Below the pieces are notes generated by a model. The model was not told the DNA's origin and made no database searches. It saw only the letters and a program-made list of their open reading frames with translations. A DNA stretch of 64,000 nucleotides, from positions 81,377-145,376 of the forward strand of contig NZ_JQCD01000021.1 in assembly GCF_001437425.1 (NCBI RefSeq), given 5' to 3'. The position numbers and the translations under genes were made by a program. Below, piece after piece: positions 62,688 to 64,000 of this stretch (its first letter is position 1; each line of letters opens with the position of its first letter). Origin of the DNA: Weissella minor. Lineage in GTDB: Bacteria; Bacillota; Bacilli; Lactobacillales; Lactobacillaceae.

Positions 62688-63389
62688 ATGAAGGCGCCAG
62701 TATATATTAAAATTCACGATGAAATTCGCGAAGCAATTGATGCCGGTCGCTGGAAGCCTGGAGATAAGATTCCAGCTGAACGTGAATTGGCCGAACAATT
62801 TGATGTTTCGCGTATGACTTTACGCCAGGCAATTATGTTGTTAGTGGATGAAGGTGTGCTTGATCGACGTGTTGGTTCAGGAACTTTTGTATCTGAGCCT
62901 AAGGTGCAAGAACAATTAAATGGGGTCGTGTCATTTACTGAAATGATGGCAGCGTCAGGTAAAACGGCAACATCAAAGACCGTCAGTTATCATTTGAGCT
63001 CGGCCTCAACGTCAGAACAAAAGCGTTTGAACTTAGACGCAGGGCAGCAAGTTTTACGGATGGAACGTGTCCGTTACGGGGATGGCGAGCCAATTGCCTA
63101 TGAGGTTGCGTCGATTCCAGCTGAACTCGTTGAAGGTCTGCAACGTGAGACTTTGTCGAATTCACTTTATAAAACATTGTTAGAAGAACGTGGTTTACGT
63201 GTGTCGCACGCGCAGCAAACGGTTACAGCAGCAGCTGTTACTGAGCGAGTGGCTGATTTATTGCAAATCAAGCGTAATGATCCAGTCCTTGTTTTGCGTC
63301 AAATTACTTTTGACCAAAAGCAAGAGCCGTTTGAATATGTGCGGACACAATATGTGGGATCACGTTTCGAATTCTACCTCGATCGTTAA
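62688..63389 (+). CDS. nagR: GntR-family regulator of amino-sugar genes (NagR/YvoA)
   Basis: A 233-residue repressor of the HutC subfamily. The N-terminal winged helix (about 5-70) contains GDKIPAERELAEQFDVSRMTLRQAI; the rest is a UTRA effector domain (about 90-230), which in NagR binds GlcN-6-P or GlcNAc-6-P. It starts 8 bases after the nagA stop, with AGGAGG. The dre-like operator at 61449 makes autoregulation of nagA-nagR the likely circuit. Confidence 0.92.
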   Translation: MKAPVYIKIHDEIREAIDAGRWKPGDKIPAERELAEQFDVSRMTLRQAIMLLVDEGVLDRRVGSGTFVSEPKVQEQLNGVVSFTEMMAASGKTATSKTVSYHLSSASTSEQKRLNLDAGQQVLRMERVRYGDGEPIAYEVASIPAELVEGLQRETLSNSLYKTLLEERGLRVSHAQQTVTAAAVTERVADLLQIKRNDPVLVLRQITFDQKQEPFEYVRTQYVGSRFEFYLDR

Positions 63390-63398
63390 ACTCAACGA

Positions 63399-63446
63399 AA
63401 AGATTGCCATTAGCAGAGAAATTTCTTGCTTATAGCAGTCTTTTTT
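63399..63446 (+). terminator. Terminator of nagA-nagR, overlapping the rpsD promoter
   Basis: AAGATTGC (63400-63407) pairs with GCAGTCTT (63435-63442), with an inner AGAAATTTCT stem, then T. The rpsD -35 (63426-63431) lies inside this hairpin. Confidence 0.75.
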
Positions 63447-63454
63447 GTTATTAT
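63426..63454 (+). promoter_or_regulatory. rpsD promoter
   Basis: TTGCTT (63426-63431), 17-base spacer, TATTAT (63449-63454). Confidence 0.7.
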
Positions 63455-63461
63455 TAAAACA

Positions 63462-63634
63462 CTGTTGAAAACTGCAGCGGATTAACCGCAGCTCGTCAAC
63501 AATTTGCCGACCTACCGTTGAGTAGAGAACATTACTAGTAGCCGCGCTGCAGTGGTGAAGGTGTGGGCAAATTGCCGAATGTGAGTTAATTCTCTAGAAT
63601 TCAACAAAAATTAAAATTCTGGAGGACATTTAAT
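63462..63634 (+). promoter_or_regulatory. Structured rpsD leader (S4-type autoregulatory element)
   Basis: The leader is about 170 bases. CAATTTGCC (63500-63508) pairs perfectly with GGCAAATTG (63566-63574), enclosing further short stems, and CTGCAGCGG/CCGCAG forms an upstream hairpin near 63472-63491. In Firmicutes rpsD transcripts carry a leader bound by S4 for feedback control; position and structure fit, though I could not align it to the family model. Confidence 0.6.
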
Positions 63635-64000
63635 ATGTCACGTTATACTGGTCCTAAGTACCGTTTGTCACGTCGTCTAGGCGTTTCATTGTCAGGTACA
63701 GGAAAAGAACTTGCTCGTCGTAGCTATGCACCTGGTGATCACGGTCAAGGCCGTCGTTCAAAGCCATCTGACTATGGTCTACAATTGGCTGAAAAGCAAA
63801 AGGTTCGTTTTACTTACGGATTGACTGAAAAGCAATTCCACAACTTGTTCAACAAGGCCGGACGTATCCGTAAGGGTACTCACGGTGATAACTTCATGAT
63901 CTTGTTGGAACGTCGTTTGGACAACATTGTTTACCGTTTGGGATTGGCTTCAACTCGCCAACAAGCGCGTCAACTTGTAAACCACGGTCACATTTTGGTT
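63635..64000 (+). CDS. rpsD: 30S ribosomal protein S4, cut by window edge
   Basis: The first 122 codons of S4, running off the right edge. The start [21 protein letters not shown] is canonical, the short-type S4 without a zinc motif. The S4 RNA-binding domain begins near the end of the visible part ([27 protein letters not shown]). CTGGAGG precedes the ATG. It is a primary rRNA-binding protein of the small subunit and probably regulates its own leader. Confidence 0.96.
   Translation, partial: MSRYTGPKYRLSRRLGVSLSGTGKELARRSYAPGDHGQGRRSKPSDYGLQLAEKQKVRFTYGLTEKQFHNLFNKAGRIRKGTHGDNFMILLERRLDNIVYRLGLASTRQQARQLVNHGHILV

Overview
The window looks like ordinary chromosome from a low-to-mid GC lactic acid bacterium of the Lactobacillaceae, most like the Leuconostoc/Weissella group. 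That placement rests on gene content and order (walRK-yycHIJ-htrA, rpoE-pyrG, murA, alr-mazF, oppABCDF, gdpP-rplI-dnaB, mreB-rodA, pepV) and on the protein style. The genus is an inference, not a proof. I see no insertion sequence, prophage, integrase, plasmid gene or CRISPR array, and coding density is high throughout.

Layout. 1-260: tRNA-Lys on the minus strand, with its promoter region repeated 195 bp away. 425-7310: the WalRK cell-wall stress operon (walR, walK, walH, walI, walJ) followed by htrA. 7360-7559: a gene-free stretch that reads as a small RNA gene, with a perfect WalR box, a -10, three C-rich unpaired segments and a strong terminator; this is the most interesting object here. 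7600-18190: YwiB, the HD-domain dNTPase, a HAD phosphatase, rpoE, pyrG with a conserved-looking attenuator, murA with Asp in place of the catalytic Cys, the cshA helicase, and a single reading frame fusing holo-ACP synthase to alanine racemase, followed by a MazF toxin with no antitoxin. 18250-25110: helD, trpS, ppx, nnrD, pepV. 25330-29530: a secreted DUF1002 protein, a biotin pair (birA without DNA-binding domain, bioY), a guanylate-kinase-like protein, a Ser-rich protein and a membrane protein.

29751-40548: two ABC importers, a glutamine/glutamate-type system and the oligopeptide system oppABCDF. The substrate-binding proteins of both carry plain signal peptides with no lipobox cysteine. 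Two minus-strand genes (6-phosphogluconolactonase and a YczE-like membrane protein) lie between them. 40705-42509: niaR and niaP with paired candidate NiaR operators. 42721-46864: gdpP, rplI, dnaB. 46932-56948: transporters, a quinone oxidoreductase, ispE, an SseB-domain protein, ferredoxin-NADP reductase, gpmA, small membrane proteins and murF. 57098-60363: mreB, a DUF2969 protein, rodA and proC. 60437-64000: tRNA-Glu, a HAD phosphatase, nagA-nagR with a NagR operator, and the start of rpsD with a structured leader.

How it fits together. Much of the window concerns the cell envelope: WalRK senses and controls wall metabolism, murA, murF and alr make precursors, mreB and rodA direct elongation, nagA recycles amino sugars, and htrA handles misfolded exported proteins. 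The candidate small RNA under WalR control has loops complementary to the ribosome binding sites of walR, oppA and nagA. It could link the wall-stress regulator to nutrient uptake and amino-sugar metabolism after transcription. The WalR box, hairpins and complementarity are read from the sequence; the regulation is inference.
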